Below are positions 28,763 to 36,826 of a stretch of 64,000 bases of DNA, piece by piece. The translations under genes were made by a program, and so were the position numbers. Origin of the DNA: Tardiphaga alba (GTDB taxonomy: Bacteria; Pseudomonadota; Alphaproteobacteria; Rhizobiales; Xanthobacteraceae); NCBI RefSeq assembly GCF_018279705.1, contig NZ_CP036498.1, positions 4,791,001 through 4,855,000 of the forward strand, given 5' to 3'. The stretch's first letter is position 1. Each line of letters starts with the position of its first letter. The notes beneath the pieces were generated by a model. The model did no database searches, had not been told where the DNA came from, and saw nothing but the letters and a program-made list of their open reading frames with translations.

Positions 28763-29110
28763 ATGCCCCATCTCGTCATCGAATACTCCAACGACGGTCA
28801 TGGCGATCTGCTCGATGTCGCCAAACTGATGGAAGCCCTGCACGATACGGCAGCCGACACCGGCGCGATGAAAGCAGCGGACATCAAGGTCCGCGCCACA
28901 GGCTTTGCGGATTATCTGGTGGCCCGACACAAGGACGGTTTCTGCCACGTCTCGGTCTATCTGCTCGAAGGCCGCACGCCCGCGCAGAAGATCGCCGTCA
29001 GTGAATCCTTACGCGAGACGCTCGTAAGACTGCTTCCCCAAACCAAGAGCCTCAGCGTCGATATCCGGGACATGGACCCGATCGCCTACCGCAAACGGTT
29101 GAACGACTAA
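28763..29110 (+). CDS. 5-carboxymethyl-2-hydroxymuconate delta-isomerase
   Basis: A 115-aa tautomerase-superfamily enzyme. Pro immediately follows the initiator Met (MPHLVIEYSND), providing the catalytic N-terminal proline after Met removal. The family motifs are KVRATGFADYLV and GFCHVSVYLLEGR. CHM isomerase (HpaF) acts in the homoprotocatechuate meta-cleavage pathway from 4-hydroxyphenylacetate, tyramine or dopamine. No other homoprotocatechuate gene is in the window, so it may serve a related ring-fission product here. It is the last gene of the reductase-IclR strand. Confidence 0.85.
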   Translation: MPHLVIEYSNDGHGDLLDVAKLMEALHDTAADTGAMKAADIKVRATGFADYLVARHKDGFCHVSVYLLEGRTPAQKIAVSESLRETLVRLLPQTKSLSVDIRDMDPIAYRKRLND

Positions 29111-29126
29111 GCCCTCCCCAAAAGAA

Positions 29127-29162
29127 AACGGCGCGACATCGCCTGAGCGGTGTCGCGCCGTT
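29127..29162 (-). terminator. Terminator after the HU gene
   Basis: A 16-bp stem (AACGGCGCGACATCGC paired with GCGGTGTCGCGCCGTT, one wobble) with a 4-nt loop lies between the convergent isomerase and HU genes. On the minus strand the stem is followed by TTTTCTTTT, a good Rho-independent tail for the HU transcript. The other direction has no comparable T tract. Confidence 0.75.
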
Positions 29163-29212
29163 CTCAATTCAGCGGCAGCGGTCGAACCTGACGGCGACCG
29201 CGCCGGATCGCC

Positions 29213-29512
29213 TTAGACGGCGTCCTTCGCAGCCTTGACCGGGCGAGCGCGCACGATCTTGCGGGCCGGCTTGGCCTTGAAGGTCATGGCTTCACCGGTG
29301 AACGGGTTGGTGCCCTTGCGAGCCTTGGTCGCCGGCTTCTTGATGACGACGAACTTGGCGAAGCCCGGAACCAGGAACACGCCGTTCTTCTTGAGTTCCT
29401 TGTAGCCGAGGGTGGCGAGGTTCTCGAGAACGCCCTTGACGTCCTTCTTGGTCAGTTCGGTGGTCTCAGCGATTTTCTCGATGAGCTGGGACTTCGTCAT
29501 TTGGTCGGCCAT
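29213..29512 (-). CDS. hup: HU-family DNA-binding protein
   Basis: A 99-aa histone-like protein. The N-terminal dimerisation helices read TKSQLIEKIAETTELTKKDVKGVLENL. The beta-arm region includes GVFLVPGFAKFVVIKKPATKARKGTNPFTGE, and the tail is rich in Lys, Arg and Ala. The start at 29512 (MADQMTK) is chosen because upstream in-frame codons belong to an AT-rich leader. It is monocistronic with its own terminator. HU compacts and bends DNA. Confidence 0.92.
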   Translation of the reverse strand: MADQMTKSQLIEKIAETTELTKKDVKGVLENLATLGYKELKKNGVFLVPGFAKFVVIKKPATKARKGTNPFTGEAMTFKAKPARKIVRARPVKAAKDAV

Positions 29513-29758
29513 GTCTGCACCTTTTGTTTGGCAGGGGTGATTCGATGACACAGACACTAGCGGAATCGCCGGAAAAAACAGGCGCGCAATGGGCTCGGCG
29601 ACCGTTTTTCCCTTAAAAAATGATGTTTTTTGGCGCACAGCCCCCGATTCGACTTGTACGGCAGGGATTCGGGGACCGCGCAAGCCCATTTCCTATAAAT
29701 AAAGGGGCTGAGGGATTCAGGCATCGCCTGCTCCAGCCGATCCCCCTATCAGCGCGCC

Positions 29759-30379
29759 TTACCACATGGTCTGCCGCGCCCGTTCCGGCCAGGCGCGGTC
29801 GTATTCGACGCCGCCAACCCGCTGCTCGCTCATCTCGGCCAGGATTTCGCCAGGTGTCGGCAAGGTCTTTGGATCGACCCGCTTGTCCGGATTCCACAGG
29901 TCCGAGCGAACGATGGCGCGGGCGCACTGGAAATAGATTTCGCCGACATCCATCACGATCACGGTCCGCGGCGCCTTCTCGGTGACGGCGAAGGATTCCA
30001 GCAGATCCGGATCGTCGGACAGATGCGCCATGCCATTGATGCGCAGCGTCGTGCCGGAGCCCGGGATCAGGAACAGCATTCCGATGCGGGGATCCCTGAC
30101 GATGTTACGCAGGCTGTCGATCCGGTTATTGCCGCGGCGATCCGGCATCATCAGGGTCTTGTCGTCATGGATGCGGACGAAGCCCGGCAAGTCGCCACGG
30201 GGCGAGCAATCGAGCCCTTCCGGGCCAGAGGTCGCCAGCGCCACAAAGGGCGACACCTCGATCAGGCGGCGATATTGCGCGGTGACACGATCGGCGACCT
30301 TGGCGGTGGATGCCTCACCGACATCGTCGAGGCGGCCATAGATGGTTTCCAGCTGTTCGATACTCTCGATCACTGCCAC
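29759..30379 (-). CDS. Pyridoxamine 5'-phosphate oxidase-family FMN-binding protein
   Basis: A 206-aa split-barrel flavin protein. The core reads PFVALATSGPEGLDCSPRGDLPGFVRIHDDKTLMMPDRRGNNRIDSL, the pattern of the PPOX branch annotated as MSMEG_1061-type. A Cys- and Trp-containing tail (YFQCARAIVRSDLWNP) is typical of that branch. The start is a GTG. It lies 20 bp downstream of phnN on the same strand and could be co-transcribed with the C-P lyase operon, although it has no known role there. Confidence 0.8.
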   Translation of the reverse strand: MAVIESIEQLETIYGRLDDVGEASTAKVADRVTAQYRRLIEVSPFVALATSGPEGLDCSPRGDLPGFVRIHDDKTLMMPDRRGNNRIDSLRNIVRDPRIGMLFLIPGSGTTLRINGMAHLSDDPDLLESFAVTEKAPRTVIVMDVGEIYFQCARAIVRSDLWNPDKRVDPKTLPTPGEILAEMSEQRVGGVEYDRAWPERARQTMW

Positions 30380-30399
30380 GGGCTTGCTCCCATTGGTGT

Positions 30400-30975
30400 C
30401 TACCGTCCCTTGATGATCCCGATCAGTTCGGCGGCATGCGCATCGGCCTTGCTGACATTATTGATGGTGACGTCGGCGCCGGATGTCTCCACGCTGCGCT
30501 TCAGGCGATCACTGAGCGGCCCATCGCTGGCGCGTGCCCGTGACGCAAGCCGTGCGGCAAGCACCTCAGGCGGTGCTGTAATGGAAACCACGACCACATC
30601 GGCATAGGCCGTGCGCAGCGCTGGGATCACTGTGCGCGAGATATTGGCGACGACGTTGCGGCCGGCGCGGATGTCATCGTCGATCGACCGCGGCAGCGCA
30701 TAGCAAAGCCCATGCGCTTCCCAATCAATGGCGAAGGCGCCATCTTCCCTGGCGGCGCGGAATGCGTCAGGCGTCACCTGCACATTATTCTCATGGGCGG
30801 ACGCCTCGCGCGTCACCACGCGGCGGACGAAGACGACGTCGTGGTCATCAGCCAGAGCAGCCTGCGCCAGACCCAGCAGCGTATCCTTGCCGGCGCCTGA
30901 CGGCCCGACGACCAGCACCAGCCGGCCCGGTCCGATCTTCGCCTGAAGCTCGGGGATCGCTGCGAGGTCGGTCAT
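30400..30975 (-). CDS. phnN: Ribose 1,5-bisphosphate phosphokinase
   Basis: A 191-aa guanylate-kinase-like enzyme with Walker A GPSGAGKDT near the N-terminus. It converts ribose 1,5-bisphosphate to PRPP, feeding the C-P lyase product into nucleotide synthesis. RRVVTREASAHENN and GLCYALPRSIDDDI match PhnN. The start at 30975 overlaps the phnM stop (4-bp ATGA), ruling out the upstream in-frame start. Confidence 0.9.
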   Translation of the reverse strand: MTDLAAIPELQAKIGPGRLVLVVGPSGAGKDTLLGLAQAALADDHDVVFVRRVVTREASAHENNVQVTPDAFRAAREDGAFAIDWEAHGLCYALPRSIDDDIRAGRNVVANISRTVIPALRTAYADVVVVSITAPPEVLAARLASRARASDGPLSDRLKRSVETSGADVTINNVSKADAHAAELIGIIKGR

Positions 30976-32126
30976 GCCACACGCTGCCCTTCCCGCCACA
31001 CGCTGCGCACCACCGGCACATCATGGGCGACATGAACGCGGATCACATCGGCGCGCTTGCCGATCGCAATCTCGCCGCGATCCATCAGGCCAATCGCTTC
31101 CGCCGGCCGCTTGGTAACTGTGCGGACGGCGCTGGCGAGATCGATCGCCGGCACCTTACTGGCGAGCTGCAGCGCGCCCATCAAAAGGCTCGACGGGACA
31201 TAGTCCGACGACAGGATATCGAGCATGCCTTCGCGGGCGAGATCGATGGCAGCGATATTGCCGGAATGCGAACCGTTGCGGACCACATTCGGCGCGCCCA
31301 TCAGGATGCCGATGCCGGCCTTGTGCAAACCATGCGCGGCTTCGAATGTGGTCGGAAACTCCGCCACCGACACCTTGTCAGAGACCGCCTCGCTGACGTT
31401 CTCATCGGTCGTGTCGTCATGGCTGGCCAGCGGGATGTTATTGGCATGCGCGAGCGTCACGATCGCGCGCGTATTGGCGGCTGCATATTGCTGCTGGCAG
31501 GCGAGCCGATTGGCGAACAGGAGATCAAGTTCAGCATCGGTCTTGCCGCTCTTGCCGCGATAATAAGTGCGCAACTTCTCTTCGTCGCGGAATTGGCGCT
31601 GGCCGGGTGTGTGATCCATCAGCGACATCAGCCGCACCTCGGTCTTCCCCAGCAGCGCCTTCGCTTCCTCGACCACCGACGGCATCGGAATCTCACAGCG
31701 CAGATGCAGGAAATGTTCGACGCGCAGGAGATCGGCCTTGCCGGCATTGGCGATCGAATCCACCAGAAGCTCGGCATAGCTGTCGATGCCCTGGCTCGAA
31801 TCCTCACACCCGACCCGCACGGAATCGAGCACCGTGGTGATGCCCGACGTGGCGAGCTGGCCATCATACGAGACCACCGCAGAAATCGGATCCCAGAACA
31901 CCTTCGGACGCGGCATGAAATGCGCCTCGAGATGATCGGTATGCAGTTCGACCAGACCGGGCATCACCAGATCGCCCCGCGCGTCCTCAAACCCGCGTGG
32001 CGCATCGCCTTCGCCGAACTCGGCCACTTGGCCATTGGCAAAGGCCACCCAACCCTTGTCGATGACGCGATCGGCCAGAACGAGCCTGGCGTTGCCGATG
32101 ACGGTTTCAGTCGATGAAGCGCTCAT
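30972..32126 (-). CDS. phnM: Alpha-D-ribose 1-methylphosphonate 5-triphosphate diphosphatase
   Basis: A 384-aa amidohydrolase-fold enzyme that removes pyrophosphate from the PhnGHIL product before C-P cleavage. The metal sites include ELHTDHLEAHFMPRP (the H-x-D-H motif of PhnM) and LASHDDTTDENV. The start at 32126 follows a GGGAG-containing site; the frame to 32165 would overlap phnL. A 10-bp gap separates it from phnL. Confidence 0.92.
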   Translation of the reverse strand: MSASSTETVIGNARLVLADRVIDKGWVAFANGQVAEFGEGDAPRGFEDARGDLVMPGLVELHTDHLEAHFMPRPKVFWDPISAVVSYDGQLATSGITTVLDSVRVGCEDSSQGIDSYAELLVDSIANAGKADLLRVEHFLHLRCEIPMPSVVEEAKALLGKTEVRLMSLMDHTPGQRQFRDEEKLRTYYRGKSGKTDAELDLLFANRLACQQQYAAANTRAIVTLAHANNIPLASHDDTTDENVSEAVSDKVSVAEFPTTFEAAHGLHKAGIGILMGAPNVVRNGSHSGNIAAIDLAREGMLDILSSDYVPSSLLMGALQLASKVPAIDLASAVRTVTKRPAEAIGLMDRGEIAIGKRADVIRVHVAHDVPVVRSVWREGQRVA

Positions 32127-32136
32127 GGTCTCCCTT

Positions 32137-32835
32137 TCAGGCAGCAGCGGCGAAGGATGTGACATCGATCAACCGGTCGGCGATCAGATGCCGCACTTCG
32201 TCGTCATGGACAATGGCCACCATGGCCACGTCAGCACGTTTTTTCTCGGCGACGAGATCGACCACCACGGCGCGATTGGCCGCATCCAGCGACGCGGTCG
32301 GCTCGTCGAGCAGGAGGATAGGTAGATCGGAGATGAAGCCGCGCGCGATATTCACGCGCTGCTGCTCACCGCCGGAGAAGGTCGATGGCGGCAACTGCCA
32401 GAGGCGCTCGCCGATATTCAGCCGCTTCAGCAACGCGCCCGCGCGCGCATGCGCCTCCTCGCGGCTGACGCCGGCGTTCAGCAAGGGCTCGGCAACCACA
32501 TCGATCGCCGCCACACGCGGAACCGCGCGCAGAAACTGGCTGACATAGCCGATAGTGTCGCGACGGACGCTGAGGATCTGGCGCGGCTCGGCGCTGGCGA
32601 CATCGACGAATGTGCCGAGATGACGCACCGTGATGGTACCGCCGTCGCAGCGGTAATTGCCGAAGATCATTTTCAGGATCGACGACTTGCCGGCGCCGGA
32701 CGGGCCGGACAGCACGACGCATTCGCCGGCATTCACGTCAAACGTGACGCCATGCATCACCGGCAGCCGAATGCCACCCTGCAGGTGCATGACGAAGGTC
32801 TTTTCGGCATTCCGGAGTTCGATCATCGCAGTCAT
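32137..32835 (-). CDS. phnL: C-P lyase ABC-type ATPase PhnL
   Basis: A 232-aa ABC-ATPase-like subunit with Walker A LSGPSGAGKSS, signature FSGGEQQRVNIARG, Walker B ILLLDEPTASLD and switch AIVHDDEV. PhnL supports the PhnI-catalysed attachment of phosphonate to the ribose of ATP in the C-P lyase machinery and is not a transporter subunit. It starts 7 bp after phnK. Confidence 0.92.
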   Translation of the reverse strand: MTAMIELRNAEKTFVMHLQGGIRLPVMHGVTFDVNAGECVVLSGPSGAGKSSILKMIFGNYRCDGGTITVRHLGTFVDVASAEPRQILSVRRDTIGYVSQFLRAVPRVAAIDVVAEPLLNAGVSREEAHARAGALLKRLNIGERLWQLPPSTFSGGEQQRVNIARGFISDLPILLLDEPTASLDAANRAVVVDLVAEKKRADVAMVAIVHDDEVRHLIADRLIDVTSFAAAA

Positions 32836-32842
32836 GGTGTCC

Positions 32843-33643
32843 TCACGCCGGCAGGATCGAAGAAACGAGCAGTTGCGTATAGGGCTCGCGGGGATCGTCG
32901 AGCACCTGGTCGGTCAGGCCGGTCTCGATCACCCGGCCGCCCTGCATCACCATCACGCGATGCGACAACAGCCGCGCCACCGCGAGGTCATGGGTCACGA
33001 CGATGGCCGACAAGCCCAGCTCACCGACCAATGATCGCATCATGTCCAGCAGCCGCGCCTGCACGGAGACATCCAGCCCGCCGGTCGGCTCATCCATGAA
33101 GACGAGGCGCGGCTCGGTGACGAGATTGCGCGCGATCTGCAGGCGCTGGCGCATGCCGCCGGAATAAGTGCGTGGCGCATCGTCGATGCGGCTGCCGGAG
33201 ATTTCGACGCGCTCGAGCCATGTCGTCGCCGTTTCGCGGATCTTGCCATAGTGATTGTGGCCGACGGCCATCAACCTCTCGCCAACATTGGCGCCGGCCG
33301 AAACGGCCATGCGCAGGCCCATAGCGGGATCCTGATGCACAAAGCCCCAGTCGGTGCGGAACAGAAGCCGGCGTTCGGCCTCACCCATCGCCGCGAGATC
33401 GCGCGTGATGCCGTCGCGCATGCGGTAGGAGACGCGGCCGGAATTCGGCGCGAGTTGCGCCGACAGGAGCTGCAGCAGCGTCGACTTGCCCGAACCGCTC
33501 TCGCCGACAATCGCCAGTACTTCGCCGGGATAGAGCTTAAAGGAGACGTCACGGCAGGCCTGCAGTCTGCCATAGGTCTTGCCGAGCCCTTCCGCGATCA
33601 ACAGCGGCGCGTCGTCCTGCAATGTGGTGGTGCGATCAAGCAT
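32843..33643 (-). CDS. phnK: C-P lyase ABC-type ATPase PhnK
   Basis: A 266-aa ABC protein with Walker A VGESGSGKST, signature YSGGMRQRLQIARNL and Walker B LVFMDEPTGGLDVSVQARLLD, all as in PhnK. It docks on the PhnGHIJ core and its ATPase cycle is needed for turnover. The ATG at 33643 lies inside the end of phnJ (8-bp overlap); the much longer open frame upstream is the phnJ shadow. Confidence 0.92.
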   Translation of the reverse strand: MLDRTTTLQDDAPLLIAEGLGKTYGRLQACRDVSFKLYPGEVLAIVGESGSGKSTLLQLLSAQLAPNSGRVSYRMRDGITRDLAAMGEAERRLLFRTDWGFVHQDPAMGLRMAVSAGANVGERLMAVGHNHYGKIRETATTWLERVEISGSRIDDAPRTYSGGMRQRLQIARNLVTEPRLVFMDEPTGGLDVSVQARLLDMMRSLVGELGLSAIVVTHDLAVARLLSHRVMVMQGGRVIETGLTDQVLDDPREPYTQLLVSSILPA

Positions 33644-34520
33644 GACGGCTCTCCGCGAAAGGCGATGCGTTCTCGCTGCCACGATGGCCCTGCGCCTGTC
33701 GTGTCTCGCAATAATCGGTGTCGGAGCAGACGAACATGCGGCTGCCCTTGTCGTCGGTGACGATCTCGTCGAGATAGGAGTCCTCGGCGTTGCACAGCGC
33801 ACAACACGCTTTGTGCTTGTAGGGCTCGAACGGATGATCCTCGAAATCCAGCGACTGCACCTTGGTGTATGGCGGGATCGCGTAAATGCGCTTCTCGCGA
33901 CCGGCACCGAACAACTGTAGCGCGTCGCAATTGTCCATCTTCGGATTGTCGAATTTCGGCGTCGGCGACGGATCCATCACATAGCGCGCATTGACCTTCA
34001 CCGGATAGGCATAGGCCGTGGCGATGTGGCCGAAGCGCGCAATGTCCTCATACAGCTTCACATGGATCAGGCCATATTCGGCCAGCGCATGCATGCGGCG
34101 CGTCTCGGTCTCGCGCGGTTCGAGGAACCGCAGCGGCTCGGGTATCGGCACCTGATAGACCAGCACCTGATGCGCGCCGAGCTTCGCTTCCGGAATGCGA
34201 TGGCGCGTCTGGATCACCGTCGCGTCTGCCGTGTTCGTCGTCACGGCAACGCCTGCGGTCTTCTCGAAGAATTTGCGGATCGAGATCGCATTCGTCGTGT
34301 CATCGGAACCCTGGTCGATGACCTTGAGCTTGTCATCCACACCGAGAATCGCCGCCGTCACCTGCACGCCGCCGGTTCCCCAGCCATAAGGCATCGGCAT
34401 TTCGCGCGACGCGAACGGCACCTGATAGCCCGGGATCGCGATCGCCTTTAGGATCGCGCGGCGGATCATCCGCTTGGTCTGTTCGTCGAGATAAGCAAAG
34501 TTGTAAGTCGGCGCGTTCAT
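33636..34520 (-). CDS. phnJ: Carbon-phosphorus lyase, radical SAM subunit
   Basis: A 294-aa enzyme that cleaves the C-P bond of ribose-1-phosphonate 5-phosphate with an S-adenosylmethionine radical. The unusual iron-sulfur motif CxxC-x21-C-x5-C is complete: in ACCALC the second and third Cys, then 21 residues to FVC, then five residues to the Cys of DTDYC. This agrees with the E. coli PhnJ spacing. The gene overlaps both neighbours, phnI by 4 bp and phnK by 8 bp. Confidence 0.95.
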   Translation of the reverse strand: MNAPTYNFAYLDEQTKRMIRRAILKAIAIPGYQVPFASREMPMPYGWGTGGVQVTAAILGVDDKLKVIDQGSDDTTNAISIRKFFEKTAGVAVTTNTADATVIQTRHRIPEAKLGAHQVLVYQVPIPEPLRFLEPRETETRRMHALAEYGLIHVKLYEDIARFGHIATAYAYPVKVNARYVMDPSPTPKFDNPKMDNCDALQLFGAGREKRIYAIPPYTKVQSLDFEDHPFEPYKHKACCALCNAEDSYLDEIVTDDKGSRMFVCSDTDYCETRQAQGHRGSENASPFAESRHA

Positions 34521-35626
34521 TCCGCGGCCTCCTGCATAGGCATCGGCGCTTCATTGGCCTCGGCGAATTCCTTGCGCAGTTTTCGCAGCAACCCGAGTTC
34601 GGACTGGAAATCCACGTAGTGCGGCAGCTTGAGATGCTCGACGAAGCCGGTCGACTGCACATTATCGGAATGCGACAGCACGAATTCCTCGTCCTGCGCG
34701 GGCGCCTTGACGTCCTCGCCGAGTTCGCGCGCACGCAGCGCACGATCGACCAGCGCCATCGACATCACCTTGCGCTCACATTGCCCGAAGGCGAGTCCAT
34801 AGCCGCGCGTGAAGCACGGGGCTTCGGTCTCGCTGCCCTTGAACTGGTTGACCATCTGGCATTCAGTCAGCGTGATCGAGCCGAGCGGCACCGCAAAGCC
34901 GACATCTTCGGCGACGAATTCAACCTCCACCTCACCGAGGCGGATTTCGCCGGCAAAGGGATGATTGCGGCCATAGCCGCGCTGCGTCGAATAACCAAGC
35001 GCGAGCAGATAGCCTTCATCACCACGCGCGAGATTCTGCAGACGCAGATCGCGATCGGCGGGGAAGCTCAGAGAATCGCGCGTCAGATCGCCGACGGGCT
35101 TTTCTGAATCTTCAGTGGGCGACTGCTCGATCAAGCCGTCACGCCCGAGGATATCCGTGACGCGCGGCATGATGCCGGGCTCCGCTTCGGCCACCACATT
35201 CGGTTGCTCCGGCGATCCCTCGCTCATCAGCGACGGATCAAGCAGACGATGCGTATAGTCAAAGGTCGGGCCAAGCACCTGACCGCCAGGCATATCCTTG
35301 AAAGTCGAGGACACGCGACGACGCACCTGCATCTTCGCGGTATCGACAGGCTCGCTCGAGCCAAAGCGCGGCAGGGTCGCGCGGAAAGCCCGCAGCAGGA
35401 AGATCGCTTCGATCATGTCGCCACGCGCCTGCTTGATGGCCAGCGCAGCCAGTTCGCGATCATAAAGCGAGCCCTCGGTCATCACGCGATCGACGGCGAG
35501 GCCGAGCTGGTTCGATATCTGATCCAGCGACACTTCGGGCACATCGCGATCACCGCGGCGCTCATGCGCCAGCAGCCGATGGGCATTTTCAATGGCGCGT
35601 TCACCACCCTTGACGGCAACATACAT
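34517..35626 (-). CDS. phnI: C-P lyase core subunit PhnI
   Basis: A 369-aa subunit, the nucleosidase that transfers phosphonate to C1 of the ATP ribose and displaces adenine. Recognisable stretches are MYVAVKGGERAIENAHRLLA at the N-terminus, EIRLGEVEVEF and the C-terminal VDFQSELGLLRKLRKEF. It starts 2 bp after phnH and overlaps phnJ by 4 bp. Confidence 0.93.
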   Translation of the reverse strand: MYVAVKGGERAIENAHRLLAHERRGDRDVPEVSLDQISNQLGLAVDRVMTEGSLYDRELAALAIKQARGDMIEAIFLLRAFRATLPRFGSSEPVDTAKMQVRRRVSSTFKDMPGGQVLGPTFDYTHRLLDPSLMSEGSPEQPNVVAEAEPGIMPRVTDILGRDGLIEQSPTEDSEKPVGDLTRDSLSFPADRDLRLQNLARGDEGYLLALGYSTQRGYGRNHPFAGEIRLGEVEVEFVAEDVGFAVPLGSITLTECQMVNQFKGSETEAPCFTRGYGLAFGQCERKVMSMALVDRALRARELGEDVKAPAQDEEFVLSHSDNVQSTGFVEHLKLPHYVDFQSELGLLRKLRKEFAEANEAPMPMQEAAE

Positions 35627-35628
35627 AT

Positions 35629-36237
35629 TCAGCCCTCCCGCGCGACGAGGCGCGTGGTGCGCGGCAATGCGACAATTGACTCACCGGAGACCAGCAGCAG
35701 ATCGATACCGCGCGGAAAGCGCCGCGCATTCTCGGCCAATCGATCGATCAGATCCGGCACGCCGATGGCTGCGCGCAGGATCGTCGTGCCATCGATGCCC
35801 GGGCCGCTCAGTTCATAAGCGGGACCTTCCTGCAGGCTTGCCACCTGCAGAATGATCGTGGTCGAGCGATCCGGATATTCGGGCGTGCCGAGCGCGAAGC
35901 TATCGAATTCCGGCAGCTTGATGGGATCGGCGATGACCGCGAAGCTGCTCGCGGCTGCGTCGGCAATCACCGGCGCGCTGGTGTGAAACTTGATCCACTT
36001 GGCCACATCGTCATTCGCAGCAAGCTTCGCATCGAGCCACACGGGCGTATCCTGATCGAACAGCGTCAGCGCGATCGCCGCGGCACCGCGCATCATCGGC
36101 GCTGGCACGCCGGACACTGCGCGAATGAGCTGCACGCTGCCGGGACGCGCCATCGCATCCATGACCGTGCGAAACGTCGATTGCGCGGCGAGAACCTTGT
36201 CAGCGAAACCGGCCGGCATTTCTGCAATCGTCGTCAT
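35629..36237 (-). CDS. phnH: C-P lyase core subunit PhnH
   Basis: A 202-aa subunit of the PhnGHIJ complex. Family landmarks are FRTVMDAMARPGSVQLI, ALTLFDQDTPVWLD, and the ELSGPGIDG core followed by a hydrophobic C-terminal half. PhnH is an inactive PLP-fold protein that dimerises within the complex. Junctions of 2 bp on either side show it lies mid-operon. Confidence 0.92.
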   Translation of the reverse strand: MTTIAEMPAGFADKVLAAQSTFRTVMDAMARPGSVQLIRAVSGVPAPMMRGAAAIALTLFDQDTPVWLDAKLAANDDVAKWIKFHTSAPVIADAAASSFAVIADPIKLPEFDSFALGTPEYPDRSTTIILQVASLQEGPAYELSGPGIDGTTILRAAIGVPDLIDRLAENARRFPRGIDLLLVSGESIVALPRTTRLVAREG

Positions 36238-36239
36238 GT

Positions 36240-36701
36240 TCAGCTCTCCCCGCGCACGAGCGTGTAGAAATCGACCTTCGTGGCCGCTGTTTCCGCAGCC
36301 TTGCGCTTGCGCTCTGCCAAAACGCGCGCACGCAGCGGCGTCAGGACATTCGTTTCGATCGTGCCTGCAAATTGAGAGGTCTGGATCAGCGCATCGCAGA
36401 GCGCGATCAGCTGTGCCTTGGCGCCATCGCGGCCGAGCGTGTAACCGAAGCCGACCTCGCCTGACGACAGCCTGATCGCAGCGCGCGACACCGTGGCTTC
36501 ACCAAGATTGAAAGGCGCGCCATCGCCGCCGATCCGGCCGCGTAACATCACCAGGCCATTTTCCGGCGTCCGCAACTGTTCGTGATCGGGCACCGCAATG
36601 CCATCGAAATGCCGGGCGATTTCAGCCGTCGCGCTGTGCCCGAGGACGCTCATCGCCTCCTGGCGCCGCGCTTGCAGGTCGTTTGAAGGGGCTTGCATCA
36701 T
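36240..36701 (-). CDS. phnG: C-P lyase core subunit PhnG
   Basis: A 153-aa subunit beginning MMQAPSNDLQARRQEAMSV. The family motif ENGLVMLRGRIGGDGAPFNLGEATVSRA is followed by GFGYTLGRDGAKAQLIALCDALIQ. It is the first gene of the operon. The ATG pair at 36701/36698 follows a purine-rich GGCGG site; the frame to 36812 would run through the operator region, so it is rejected. Confidence 0.92.
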   Translation of the reverse strand: MMQAPSNDLQARRQEAMSVLGHSATAEIARHFDGIAVPDHEQLRTPENGLVMLRGRIGGDGAPFNLGEATVSRAAIRLSSGEVGFGYTLGRDGAKAQLIALCDALIQTSQFAGTIETNVLTPLRARVLAERKRKAAETAATKVDFYTLVRGES

Positions 36702-36717
36702 GTCACCGCCGCTCGAC

Positions 36718-36743
36718 AAGTTGTATGATTTACTAGACAACTT
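36718..36743. promoter_or_regulatory. Candidate PhnF operator
   Basis: A perfect inverted repeat, AAGTTGT (36718-36724) and ACAACTT (36737-36743), with a 12-bp spacer lies 17 bp upstream of the phnG start. It sits between phnG and the divergent GntR-family gene phnF and overlaps a minus-strand TATAAA, so a bound repressor would block the phn promoter. Confidence 0.6.
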
Positions 36744-36757
36744 TATAGGAGGACGCA

Positions 36758-36775
36758 ATGACCGTTTCGTGACAG
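36758..36775 (-). promoter_or_regulatory. Pho box (PhoB binding site) of the phn operon
   Basis: Read on the minus strand, CTGTCAC-GAAA-CGGTCAT has the two 7-bp repeats separated by 4 bp of the PhoB consensus CTGTCAT-N4-CTGTCAT, with one mismatch per repeat. It sits about 57-74 bp upstream of phnG, where a -35 element would be, as expected for phosphate-starvation activation. A further weaker repeat (36780-36786) continues the 11-bp period. Confidence 0.7.
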
Positions 36776-36826
36776 TGACATGATTTTTGGGTATCGCTGG
36801 TGCGACGGACATTCAGGAAGTGATTT

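Noticed and set aside
30762..32117. A 451-codon open frame on the plus strand opposite phnN-phnM
   Set aside because: It is the antisense shadow of phnM and phnN. The composition is His/Arg-rich without any family match, and the minus-strand genes are unambiguous.
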